Positions 8,656 through 15,965 of a DNA stretch of 32,290 nt are shown here, piece by piece; position 1 is the first letter of the stretch, and each line of letters starts with the position of its first letter. The notes below the pieces were generated by a model. That model was not told where the DNA came from. It searched no databases and saw nothing but the letters and a program-made list of their open reading frames with translations. Where the stretch lies: NCBI RefSeq assembly GCF_018780625.1, contig NZ_JADMJK010000065.1, positions 1-32,290 of the forward strand, written 5' to 3'. This DNA is from Polaromonas sp. Its GTDB lineage: Bacteria; Pseudomonadota; Gammaproteobacteria; Burkholderiales; Burkholderiaceae_C. The position numbers and the translations under genes were made by a program.

Positions 8656-10424
8656 GACGCCTTCTCCGCGCGAAGATTCAGCGCATCGTCATTGCCGGCC
8701 GCGTGCGGCGCATGGGGCGCGCGCGGCATCGCCACCACCTGGGCACCGCCGCCGGCGGGGGGTACGGCCGGCTGGCTCTTCTGCTGCATCGCCTTCATCA
8801 CCTCGGCGCTCGGCCCATAGTGCTGCACCTTGCCGGCGTCGAGCACCAGCATCTTGTCGACATGCTGGATCAGCGTGGCGCGGTGCGTCACCACCACCAC
8901 CGTCGCCTGTCCGCGCAGCGAGCGCAGCGTTTCGGCCAGCGCCAGTTCGCCGGCCCCGTCCAGGTTCGAATTGGGCTCGTCGAGGATCAGCAGCTTGGGG
9001 TCGCCATACAGCGCGCGCGCCAGTGCAATGCGCTGGCGCTGCCCGGGCGAGATGACGGCGCTGTGCAGGTCGACCATCGTGTCGTAGCCCTCGGGCAGCG
9101 CCAGGATCAGCTCATGGACATGGGCGCGCTGCGCGGCCTTGACCGCCTGCGCCGAATCCACCGCGCCGAGCCGCGCGATATTCTCGGCCACCGTGCCGGG
9201 GAACAGCTCCACGTCCTGCGGCACGTAGCCCAGCCACGGGCCCAGGTCTTCGCGCGGCCACTGCGTCAGGTCAGCCTGGTCCAGTCGCACCGTGCCGGCG
9301 GTCGGTTTCCATACCCCCGTCAGCAGCCGCACCAGCGTCGACTTGCCGGCACCGCTGGCGCCGATGATGGCCAGCGACTCGCCCGCATCGAGCTGTAGCG
9401 ACACGCCGGTCAGCAGCATGCGTTCGCCCTGCGGCGCGCGGAACATCAGGTTTTGCGCCAGCAGCTGTCCATGCGGAGCCGGCAGCGCCATGCGGGCCGG
9501 CTCCGCTGCTGCGGCGTCGAGCATCTCGCTCAGGCGTCGGAACGCCGCGCGGCCCTCGGCCAGTACCTTCCAACTGCCGACCACCAGCTCGACCGGCGCC
9601 AGCGCGCGGCCCAACAAGATGGTGCACGCAATCATCACCCCCGGCGTGGCCTGCGCGCTGATGACCAGCCAGGCACCCATCGCCAGCATCACCATCTGCA
9701 CCGCTTGGCGCAACGTGCGCGTCAGCGCCGCCATCGCCACCGTCTTGGTCGCGGTCGGTTGCTGCAAAGCCGTGACCTCGGCGTTCTTCTGCCGCCAGCG
9801 CGCGATCAGCGCATCGGTCATGCCCAGCGTCTGCGCCACTTCGGCGTTCTGCAACGAGGCTTCGAGGTAGCGCGTGGTGCCGGCCGCGGCCCGCTGCAAA
9901 GCCTCGATCTCGCGGCGCGTGATGAAGTCATTGATCAGCGCCAGCGCCAGCATCAGCAGCGCCGCCGCAGCCGCCGTCATGCCGAGCACCGGGTGCGCGA
10001 GCCAGATCACCGCCACGTAGACAATCACCCACGGCGCGTCAAACAGCGCCAGCAGGCCCTGGGTCGAGAACAGCGCGCGCAGCGCGCCAACGTCGCGCAG
10101 GCCCTCCGAACTGCCGCGCCCGCTGCGCCGTGCGCCCTGCGCGATGACGATCTTGGTCACCGCCGGCGACAGCGACTCGGCCACGATGTTGCCGGCCACG
10201 CCCTGCAGTCGGGCACGCAGGTAGTCAAGCGCCAGCAGCAGCACCATGGCCACGCCGGAACCGATCAGCAGCACCAGCAGCGTCTCGCCGCTCTGGCTGG
10301 CCAGCACCCGGTCGAACACCTGCAGCATGAAGAGGGCGGGAACGAGCAGCAGCAGGTTGACGAAGAAGGACAGGCCTGCGACGTGGAGCAGCGGGCGGCG
10401 CAGGAGTTGGAGGAGTGGCTTCAT
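8652..10424 (-). CDS. Type I secretion ABC transporter, PrtD family
   Basis: Inner-membrane exporter of 590 residues, with membrane domain and ATPase fused as usual for PrtD-type proteins and no N-terminal C39 peptidase. Membrane spans lie near residues 20-40, 50-68, 130-165 and 240-275. The ATPase domain has Walker A GASGAGKS (355-362), the Q-loop at Q403, Walker B LLILDE (478-483) and the switch histidine H514. The signature reads SPGQ (459-462) where the usual form is SGGQ, a substitution at a normally strict glycine. The C-terminal 40 residues are Pro/Ala/His-rich and look disordered. The gene lies 65 bp behind the large surface-protein gene, the likely cargo, with a hairpin between. Confidence 0.93.
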   Translation of the reverse strand: MKPLLQLLRRPLLHVAGLSFFVNLLLLVPALFMLQVFDRVLASQSGETLLVLLIGSGVAMVLLLALDYLRARLQGVAGNIVAESLSPAVTKIVIAQGARRSGRGSSEGLRDVGALRALFSTQGLLALFDAPWVIVYVAVIWLAHPVLGMTAAAAALLMLALALINDFITRREIEALQRAAAGTTRYLEASLQNAEVAQTLGMTDALIARWRQKNAEVTALQQPTATKTVAMAALTRTLRQAVQMVMLAMGAWLVISAQATPGVMIACTILLGRALAPVELVVGSWKVLAEGRAAFRRLSEMLDAAAAEPARMALPAPHGQLLAQNLMFRAPQGERMLLTGVSLQLDAGESLAIIGASGAGKSTLVRLLTGVWKPTAGTVRLDQADLTQWPREDLGPWLGYVPQDVELFPGTVAENIARLGAVDSAQAVKAAQRAHVHELILALPEGYDTMVDLHSAVISPGQRQRIALARALYGDPKLLILDEPNSNLDGAGELALAETLRSLRGQATVVVVTHRATLIQHVDKMLVLDAGKVQHYGPSAEVMKAMQQKSQPAVPPAGGGAQVVAMPRAPHAPHAAGNDDALNLRAEKAS

Positions 10425-10451
10425 GGCGTAGTAAAACCTGGTTACCCAAAG

Positions 10452-10482
10452 CTACCGCCCGCTTCTGCGAGGCGGGCGGTAG
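10452..10482 (-). terminator. Perfect hairpin between cargo and exporter genes
   Basis: An 11-bp perfect inverted repeat (CTACCGCCCGC / GCGGGCGGTAG) with a 9-nt loop lies just past the stop of the surface-protein gene. The T-run that follows on the transcribed strand is weak (CTTTGGG), so it would act as an attenuator or as an RNA-stabilising 3' structure rather than a strong terminator. Such a site would lower exporter expression relative to cargo, as is known for other type I secretion operons. Confidence 0.65.
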
Positions 10483-10489
10483 GAAGTCA

Positions 10490-13105
10490 CTAGATCACGA
10501 CGAAGTCGGTGTTCACCACCGTGCCGGGATGCGTCGTCGTTCCGAGCGTTGCAAACTGTACGGCAGCACTGGCCACACCCGTGCCATCTGCGTCATAGGA
10601 CAGCGATCCGGTGGCGGGGTCATAGATGATCCGGGTAGTGCCATCGGCTGCTGCCCCGGCGCCGACGATGTCCAGGGCGCCTGCACTCAAGATGCCGGTC
10701 GTGAGCAAGGCGTTGAACAAGCCTGTGCCGGTGTTTTCGAGGTGGATCTTGTCGGTGCCGGACACAAAGTCGGTGATCGTGTCGATGCCTGCCGTGGTCA
10801 AGCTTGTGTTGAAAACAAACGTATCGGATCCCGCCCCGCCGACCAACGTATCTCCGACCTCCTTGCCGTTGAGCACGTCATCCCCGCTGCCACCGTACAG
10901 CGTATCCGCCCGCGGGGTTCCTTGGGAGCCTCCATCGCCAGTAATGGTGTCGTTTCCACCATCGCCGAAAACGATGTCACTTCCGCTCAGTGCGTTGACG
11001 GTTTCTCCGGCGTTGCCTCCGTCGTAGATGTTGTTGCCGGCACTAACCGTCGTCGCGGTGACGTCCGTAACATAGACTTTTATCGTGGCATTCGGCGACG
11101 ACACTTGGCCGTCCGAAACGGAAACCTGCACGGAGTAGTAGCTGCCACCTCCATCCAAACCCGGCGCACCCTCATAGTCCACCAGAGAGAGGTCGCCCAC
11201 GGTCAGCTGGCCACTCGTGCTTAGAGCGAATGCACCGCCTGAATTGTCGGAAATCAAGCTGTATGTCAATGTGTCTGCGTCTGCGTCACTGGCCACGACG
11301 TTTAGCGTGGGACTTATTTCAAACCCATTGACGGCCGAGTTGATCAAGTGCTCTCTGACCGTAAACGACTGGCCATCGATCGTCGGCGCATGGTTCTCAA
11401 TGAGATCGTTGACACTGAGCGTGAAGCTCTGGGTCGCATCCGGGTCGACGCCGACGCCGGCGTCATTGACACCCACGTTGACCGCGTAGCTGGCCTGGCT
11501 TTCGAAGTCCAGCGTGACGCCGGCCTTCAGGAACAGCTCATTGCCCACAATCTCGAAGCTTGCCGCGTCCGTGCCGGACAGCGACAGGACGTTCGTCCCC
11601 AGCGCGTCGTCGGTGATCGTAATGTTGGCCACCTTGGTGTGGGTCGCCGTGTTGGTGTTCTCGTCAATGTCGGTAGTCGTGTTGCTCAGCACCACCGCCG
11701 TCGGCGCTTCGTTGACGTCGTTGACGCTGACCGTCACCGCGTGGGTGTCGCTCAGGGCCGGTGTGCCGCCATCGGTGGCCACGACGTTGAAGCTGTAGCT
11801 GGACTTGGCTTCGAAGTCGGCCGAGGCGTTCAGCCTCACGTTGCCGGATGCATCGATGTTAAAGGCCGTCGCATCAGTGCCCGACAGGCTCCAGGTGACG
11901 CTGTCGCCCGCATCCGCATCGCTCGCCGTCGCCGCGTACACCACAGTGCTGGTGGCCGTGTTCTCGTTCACGCTACCGACGGCACTCGATGTGACCACTG
12001 GCGCATCGTTGGTGCCAGCGACGTTCACGGTAATCGTTCGGCTTGCCGTGCCGTCAAGGGAATTAACCGTCAGCGTGTCGGTCGCCGGAGCGCTCCCATT
12101 GAGCGCCTGGGTAGCCGCACGATCGTTGTCCAGCGTGTAGGTCCATGCGCCCGTCGCGGCAACAAAAGTGAAGTCGCCGTAAGTGCCGGAGAGACTGGCT
12201 GGGGCTGCAAACACCGCTTGCCCCGCATCCACGTCGCTTACATCCAGATCGCCCGCGGCGCTCGGATCACCCAGCGTGCCGTTGGCTACCCCGCCGGCTT
12301 CGACCACGGCATAGTCGCCGCCCTCGGTCACCGAGATCGAGGCGTTGTCGTTGCTGCCGGTGATGTTGACCGTGATAGTGTGATTGGCTGTCCCATCAAA
12401 CGATGTTACCGTCAGGCTGTCGGTGACATTCTGCCCCTCGGTCAGACTGTCTGCCTTGCTTTGGTTGAGGGTGTATACCCACTCGCCGCTCGTTTGGTTA
12501 AAGGTGAAACTGCCATAGGTGCCGACCAGGCTTGCCGGAGCCACCGCCTGGAACACGTTCTGCCCCGCATCCAGATCATGAACCGTCACCGTACCACTGG
12601 CGGAAGGATCGCCCAGCGCGTCATTGGCCACACCGCCGGCTTCCTTGACGCCGTAGTCTGAGTTGGCGGATATCGTGGCGATGTCGTTGCTGCCCACGAT
12701 ATTGACGTGCACGGTGGCAAAGCTGAGGGTACCGTTGGCGAGCCGGATGGCGTACGTGAAGGTGTCGTTCATGACTTCACCCTCGGCTAGCGCATTGACT
12801 GCATTGATGGCGGCTTCCGACTCACCTAACCTGTATTCGATCTGACCATTAAAAATACGAATCAGGTTGCCGTTTGCAGTCGTTTCCCAACCGTCGCCGA
12901 TGTCGGAGCCCAACAAATTTTCCTGATTGATAGGGTTGCCAGCCCCATCGTCGATCGACCAAAGTGTCTTGGCTTTGCCGCCGAGGTCGTTGTTCATCAC
13001 ATCCAGGAGCAGAACACCTCCACCGGTCAGATAATCTTCGACGGTCGAGTAGGTGTCATCGCCGGCCTGCGGCGTGTTGGTCGAAGATGTGGTGTTGATC
13101 GCCAT
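10490..13105 (-). CDS. Large VCBS/cadherin/RTX surface protein, type I secretion substrate
   Basis: An 871-residue, acidic, Thr/Ser/Asp-rich protein that is probably exported to the cell surface or medium. Residues 1-138 form a unique N-terminal domain. Two VCBS repeats follow (about 139-252 and 253-366), each with EAGGVAN, DLDAGQ/DVDAGQ, a GTYG-FTF strand and GSNDNA/GTNDAP linkers. Three cadherin-like domains come next (about 367-465, 466-570, 571-682). RTX calcium-binding repeats of GGxGxD type lie at about 700-760 (FGDGGNDT, YGGSGDDV, VGGAGSD). The C-terminal 100 residues have GTDKIHLE, IIYDPATGSLSYDADG and an end in DFVVI, typical of uncleaved type I export signals. The ATG follows an AGGAAA ribosome site. 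It is probably an adhesin; the ligand is unknown. Base composition is less GC-rich than its neighbours. Confidence 0.9.
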   Translation of the reverse strand: MAINTTSSTNTPQAGDDTYSTVEDYLTGGGVLLLDVMNNDLGGKAKTLWSIDDGAGNPINQENLLGSDIGDGWETTANGNLIRIFNGQIEYRLGESEAAINAVNALAEGEVMNDTFTYAIRLANGTLSFATVHVNIVGSNDIATISANSDYGVKEAGGVANDALGDPSASGTVTVHDLDAGQNVFQAVAPASLVGTYGSFTFNQTSGEWVYTLNQSKADSLTEGQNVTDSLTVTSFDGTANHTITVNITGSNDNASISVTEGGDYAVVEAGGVANGTLGDPSAAGDLDVSDVDAGQAVFAAPASLSGTYGDFTFVAATGAWTYTLDNDRAATQALNGSAPATDTLTVNSLDGTASRTITVNVAGTNDAPVVTSSAVGSVNENTATSTVVYAATASDADAGDSVTWSLSGTDATAFNIDASGNVRLNASADFEAKSSYSFNVVATDGGTPALSDTHAVTVSVNDVNEAPTAVVLSNTTTDIDENTNTATHTKVANITITDDALGTNVLSLSGTDAASFEIVGNELFLKAGVTLDFESQASYAVNVGVNDAGVGVDPDATQSFTLSVNDLIENHAPTIDGQSFTVREHLINSAVNGFEISPTLNVVASDADADTLTYSLISDNSGGAFALSTSGQLTVGDLSLVDYEGAPGLDGGGSYYSVQVSVSDGQVSSPNATIKVYVTDVTATTVSAGNNIYDGGNAGETVNALSGSDIVFGDGGNDTITGDGGSQGTPRADTLYGGSGDDVLNGKEVGDTLVGGAGSDTFVFNTSLTTAGIDTITDFVSGTDKIHLENTGTGLFNALLTTGILSAGALDIVGAGAAADGTTRIIYDPATGSLSYDADGTGVASAAVQFATLGTTTHPGTVVNTDFVVI

Positions 13106-13178
13106 GATTGCTTTCCTATAGACAGTTAACAAACCATTAAAAAAGAGCCGCCTCACGGCCACCCGCCTCCCGAAACCT

Positions 13179-13486
13179 TCACTCCACCGGCGCCAGCCGC
13201 GAGACCAGGAACTTGAGCGCCGCGCCGGTCTTGTCGCCCCTGGGTTCAATGCGGACGATCTCGCATTGCGCCTTGAACTTCATCCGCCCGCTGAGCCAGT
13301 CAAATTCGATTTCTAAATCGATCAAGCTGCCCACCCGCTGCTTGCGATCCGTCTCGAAAAACAGGCCGGATGCGCTGATGTCGCGCGTCATGCCTTGACT
13401 CCCATTTTCGAACTGCAAGGGCAGGGCGATGCACGCACGGGGTTCGCTGCGGTACTCTGTATGGCATCAGTGTGCCCACGCCGCAT
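13179..13486 (-). pseudogene. PilZ-domain protein with an apparent 5' frameshift
   Basis: The main frame encodes a PilZ domain, the c-di-GMP receptor fold. RSEPR fits the RxxxR motif and DISASG fits D/NxSxxG, followed by LIDLEIEFDW and a strand-rich remainder ending LAPVE. The frame upstream of RSEPR reads only five more residues (CHTEY) before a TGA at 13467-13469, with no ATG or GTG; the first conventional starts (TTG at 13418, ATG at 13390) lie after the RxxxR motif. Another frame supplies an ATG at 13486 (MRRGHTDAIQ), which would join smoothly onto YRSEPR if two bases near 13455-13460 were removed. Either the gene is frameshifted, it starts at a very rare codon, or it makes a protein lacking half its ligand site. 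It lies upstream of the surface-protein gene on the same strand. Confidence 0.65.
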
Positions 13487-13968
13487 GTTTCCCGCATGGC
13501 CGGTGTCTCCCTTTTTTTCCAGGAGCTTGTCATGAATGATTCCAATGATGTCCAGGACAAATATCCCGGTAGGCGCTTGGACGCAGTGCAATGATGTGTC
13601 TTTACACGTTGGAATATTTGATGTGATGTAAGGGCATTTCCTTTGGCCCTGCGCTGGCTATGAGCTGGTGTTTGAAGTGCCCGTGGCGGAAGTCAAATGG
13701 GTCTGGCTTGAGATGCATGGCCGGGTGGACGAGATCAATCGGTTTTCGGCCCAACTGGGAAAAAGCGCGCGAAGGCACGATCTGGTCGGCGGCAGGGAAA
13801 ATTTCCAAACGGTCCGGGGCGCCAGAGAAAGCCGACGCGCCATGGCAGGGAAAACCCATTGGTATTTCCCTGTACTGGTAAAAAGTTGTGTGACCGGATA
13901 GACTGCGCCTGTTTTCCTTGCTCCCGGTTTTCCCCCTTCCTTCAACCGCTCCTATTCACCACACAATC
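13487..13968. other. Gap between the PilZ gene and dienelactone hydrolase
   Basis: About 480 bases with no full gene. A possible 20-codon frame at 13532-13594 has AGGAG seven bases upstream of its ATG. The decayed polA 3' end occupies about 13659-13770. From 13775 to 13968 I see only short frames and no clear promoter; a plausible ribosome site for the next gene is also missing. Confidence 0.5.
13659..13771 (+). pseudogene. Decayed copy of the 3' end of polA
   Basis: Bases 13662-13683 are identical to 22 bases of polA (6620-6641), encoding ELVFEVP. The following 32 bases match about 24 of 32 and encode EV-WV-LE as in polA. Then about 36 bases of polA are missing. The tail resumes as GAGATC, a 4-base insertion, then 30 bases matching about 22, encoding GFRPNWEKAR against polA GFGANWEKAH but in a shifted frame. 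The deletion and frameshift show this is a relic. It has the same orientation as polA, and the secretion module lies between the two. All counts are by hand. Confidence 0.8.
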
Positions 13969-14880
13969 ATGCTGAACAACGACCAAAAAAACGACTTTGA
14001 CTCCCTGCTGCCCGGCCAGAGCACCGAATCCGGCGCCAGCCGCCGCACGGCCCTGAAGGCTGCGCTGGGTGCGGGTTATGCGGCTGCCGCCATGCCCATC
14101 ATGGCCCAAACGGCTATTAAAACCTCGGCCGACGGCCTTAAAACCGGCGAAGCCACGGTTGAAGTCAATGGCTTCAAGGTGCCTGTTTTTTACGCCGCCC
14201 CGGCCGGAAAAACCAACCTGCCGGTGATTCTGGTGATCCAGGAAATCTTTGGCGTGCATGAATACATCGCCGACACCTGCCGCCGCTTTGCCAAGGCCGG
14301 CTACATGGCCATTGCGCCTGAACTCTTTGCACGCCAGGGCGACCCGAGCAAGTACGGCGAAATGGCCAAGCTCATGTCCGAGGTGGTCTCCAAGGTGCCG
14401 GATGCGCAGGTCATGGCGGACCTCGATGGTGTGGTGAAGTGGGCCGGCACCCAGGGCGGAAACACCAAAAAAGTTGGTATCACCGGCTTTTGCTGGGGTG
14501 GCCGCATCACCTGGCTGTATGCCGAGCACAACAAGAACGTCAAGGCGGGCGTGGCCTGGTACGGCCGCCTGGTGGGCACGTCTTCGGCGCTGACGCCCAA
14601 GCACCCGGTGGAACTGGCAGCGACGCTGAAGGCGCCGGTGCTGGGACTTTACGGCGGGCAGGACGGCGGCATTCCGGTCACCACCATCAACCAGATGAAA
14701 GACGCGCTGGCGCAGGCCGGCCAGGCGGGCAACGCCGCCGCCAGGGCGTCGGAGTTTGTGCTGTACCCGTCCGCACCCCACGCATTTCACGCCGACTACC
14801 GGCCCAGCTACCGCAAGGAAGCCGCAGAAGACGGCTTCAAGCGCGCGCTGGCCTGGTTCAAGACCCACGGCGTCGCGTAA
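13969..14880 (+). CDS. Exported dienelactone hydrolase family protein
   Basis: An alpha/beta hydrolase of 303 residues. The N-terminus has a twin-arginine-type leader: SRRTALKAA at residues 24-32, a weakly hydrophobic Ala-rich stretch and MAQ near 45-47, so a folded periplasmic enzyme is likely. The dienelactone-hydrolase triad is visible as C175 in GFCWGG, D232 in GGQDGG and H271 or H274 in APHAFH; E92 in IQEIFG is the residue that primes the cysteine in this family. Known members hydrolyse dienelactone in chlorocatechol breakdown, but many Tat-linked homologues have unknown substrates, and no chlorocatechol genes are nearby. It is monocistronic, ending just before a terminator. Confidence 0.88.
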   Translation: MLNNDQKNDFDSLLPGQSTESGASRRTALKAALGAGYAAAAMPIMAQTAIKTSADGLKTGEATVEVNGFKVPVFYAAPAGKTNLPVILVIQEIFGVHEYIADTCRRFAKAGYMAIAPELFARQGDPSKYGEMAKLMSEVVSKVPDAQVMADLDGVVKWAGTQGGNTKKVGITGFCWGGRITWLYAEHNKNVKAGVAWYGRLVGTSSALTPKHPVELAATLKAPVLGLYGGQDGGIPVTTINQMKDALAQAGQAGNAAARASEFVLYPSAPHAFHADYRPSYRKEAAEDGFKRALAWFKTHGVA

Positions 14881-14898
14881 CGGTTTCTTTGAGTAAAG

Positions 14899-14928
14899 GC
14901 CGCCTCGCCGCAAGGGAGGCGGCTTTTT
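14899..14928 (+). terminator. Rho-independent terminator after the dienelactone hydrolase gene
   Basis: Perfect 8-bp stem GCCGCCTC / GAGGCGGC with a 9-nt loop, followed directly by five T. It begins 19 bp past the hydrolase stop. Confidence 0.85.
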
Positions 14929-15026
14929 CATGGGCGTCTGCTGCCGTCTCCTTGCACGCGGGATAATGTGGGCGTGATTCCCCGTGCCACGGCCGCCAGG
15001 GCTGCTGCCGATTTTTAACAATAATT

Positions 15027-15080
15027 CAGGGCTCTGGCCCAATAAGAACGTATAAAAACGCTATGACTTTAGTAGCAATT
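15027..15080 (-). repeat. Dispersed repeat, copy 2 (overlaps the ZIP gene start)
   Basis: Read on the minus strand it gives GCTACTAAA, TCATAGCG, then TTATTGGGCCAGAGCCC, the same ordered blocks as the copy in uvrD. Its end covers the ATG and first six codons of the ZIP transporter gene. Confidence 0.55.
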
Positions 15081-15869
15081 TTGTTGGGAACCCTGACCGC
15101 CGGCATCGGCAGCGTGTGGCTGGCGGCGCTGCTGAGCTTTGGCGTGCTGGCCCGCTACACCCAGCACATGCTCAGCCTGGCGGCTGGGGCGCTGCTGGCC
15201 ACTGCCTTTTTGCACCTGCTGCCCGAAGCGTTTGAGAGCGAGGTCAGCGCCCAGGCCTTGTTCACCACCTTGCTGGCGGGGCTGGTGTTCTTTTTTCTGC
15301 TGGACAAGGCCGAACTGTGGCACCACGGGCATGAACACCACGCGCCCGCGCACGACGCAGACCCGCACCATGCCGACCACGCGCACCACGCGCATCACAC
15401 CCACAGCCATGACGTAAAAAGCGGCGGCTGGGCCATATTGGCCGGCGACAGCGTGCACGCCTTTGGCGACGGCATCCTGATTGCATCGGCCTTCATGGCC
15501 GACCTGCGCCTGGGCGTGGTGGCCGCGTTGGCCGTGCTGATGCACGAGGTGCCGCACCACATGGGCGACCTGATGGTGCTGCGCCAGACGTCCGGCAACC
15601 GGCGCATTGCGGTGCTTAAGGTGACGCTGGCCGGCGCCGTGACCGCGCTGGGCGGCATGGTGGGCTACGCGCTGGTGGACCAGCTGTATGGCTACCTGCC
15701 GTTTTTTCTGGTCATGGCCGCCAGCAGCTTTGTGTATGTGGCGCTGGCCGACTTGATTCCGCAGCTGCAAAAGCGCGCCAGCGCCCGGGAAACGGCGGCC
15801 CAGATTGGCTGGCTGGCCATGGGCATCGCGCTGGTGATGCTGACGAATGCAATCGCCCATTCGCATTGA
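15063..15869 (+). CDS. ZIP-family divalent metal transporter
   Basis: A 268-residue membrane protein with about eight spans, transporting zinc or another divalent metal. A His/Asp-rich cytoplasmic loop at about residues 87-116 (many HH, HD and HAH units) probably binds metal. The two signature helices are present: VHAFGDG (131-137) and HEVPHHMGDL (161-170), the metal-path residues of ZIP proteins. The ATG at 15063 is the only reasonable start, yet it lies in a dispersed repeat and has no strong ribosome-binding site, so expression may be low or the start may have been acquired from the repeat. It is followed by the hemerythrin-like gene on the same strand. Confidence 0.9.
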   Translation: MTLVAILLGTLTAGIGSVWLAALLSFGVLARYTQHMLSLAAGALLATAFLHLLPEAFESEVSAQALFTTLLAGLVFFFLLDKAELWHHGHEHHAPAHDADPHHADHAHHAHHTHSHDVKSGGWAILAGDSVHAFGDGILIASAFMADLRLGVVAALAVLMHEVPHHMGDLMVLRQTSGNRRIAVLKVTLAGAVTALGGMVGYALVDQLYGYLPFFLVMAASSFVYVALADLIPQLQKRASARETAAQIGWLAMGIALVMLTNAIAHSH

Positions 15870-15954
15870 GCGCTAACTGCCAAAAATTTGACGTGGGTCA
15901 TGGTCGCCCGGGTCCGGTTGCGGCATCCTTGCAGGCACTTCCAAAACAATTACC

Positions 15955-15960
15955 AGGAGA
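15955..15960 (+). promoter_or_regulatory. Ribosome-binding site that decides the hemerythrin start
   Basis: AGGAGA lies 5 nt before an in-frame ATC at 15966. The two upstream candidate starts (TTG 15888, ATG 15900) have no comparable site, so this points to ATC as the initiation codon. Confidence 0.5.
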
Positions 15961-15965
15961 CCGCC

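Noticed and set aside
11348-12661. A 437-codon plus-strand frame inside the adhesin gene
   Set aside because: It is antisense to well-defined VCBS and cadherin domains and has Arg/Val-rich composition without recognisable features.
13106-13178. A terminator after the PilZ gene (GC block then six T on the minus strand)
   Set aside because: Only a 4-bp stem (GCCG/CGGC) can be drawn next to the T-run, too weak to call.
15019-15070. A separate promoter for the ZIP gene
   Set aside because: The AT-rich bases are explained by the dispersed repeat, and I find no clear -35/-10 pair.
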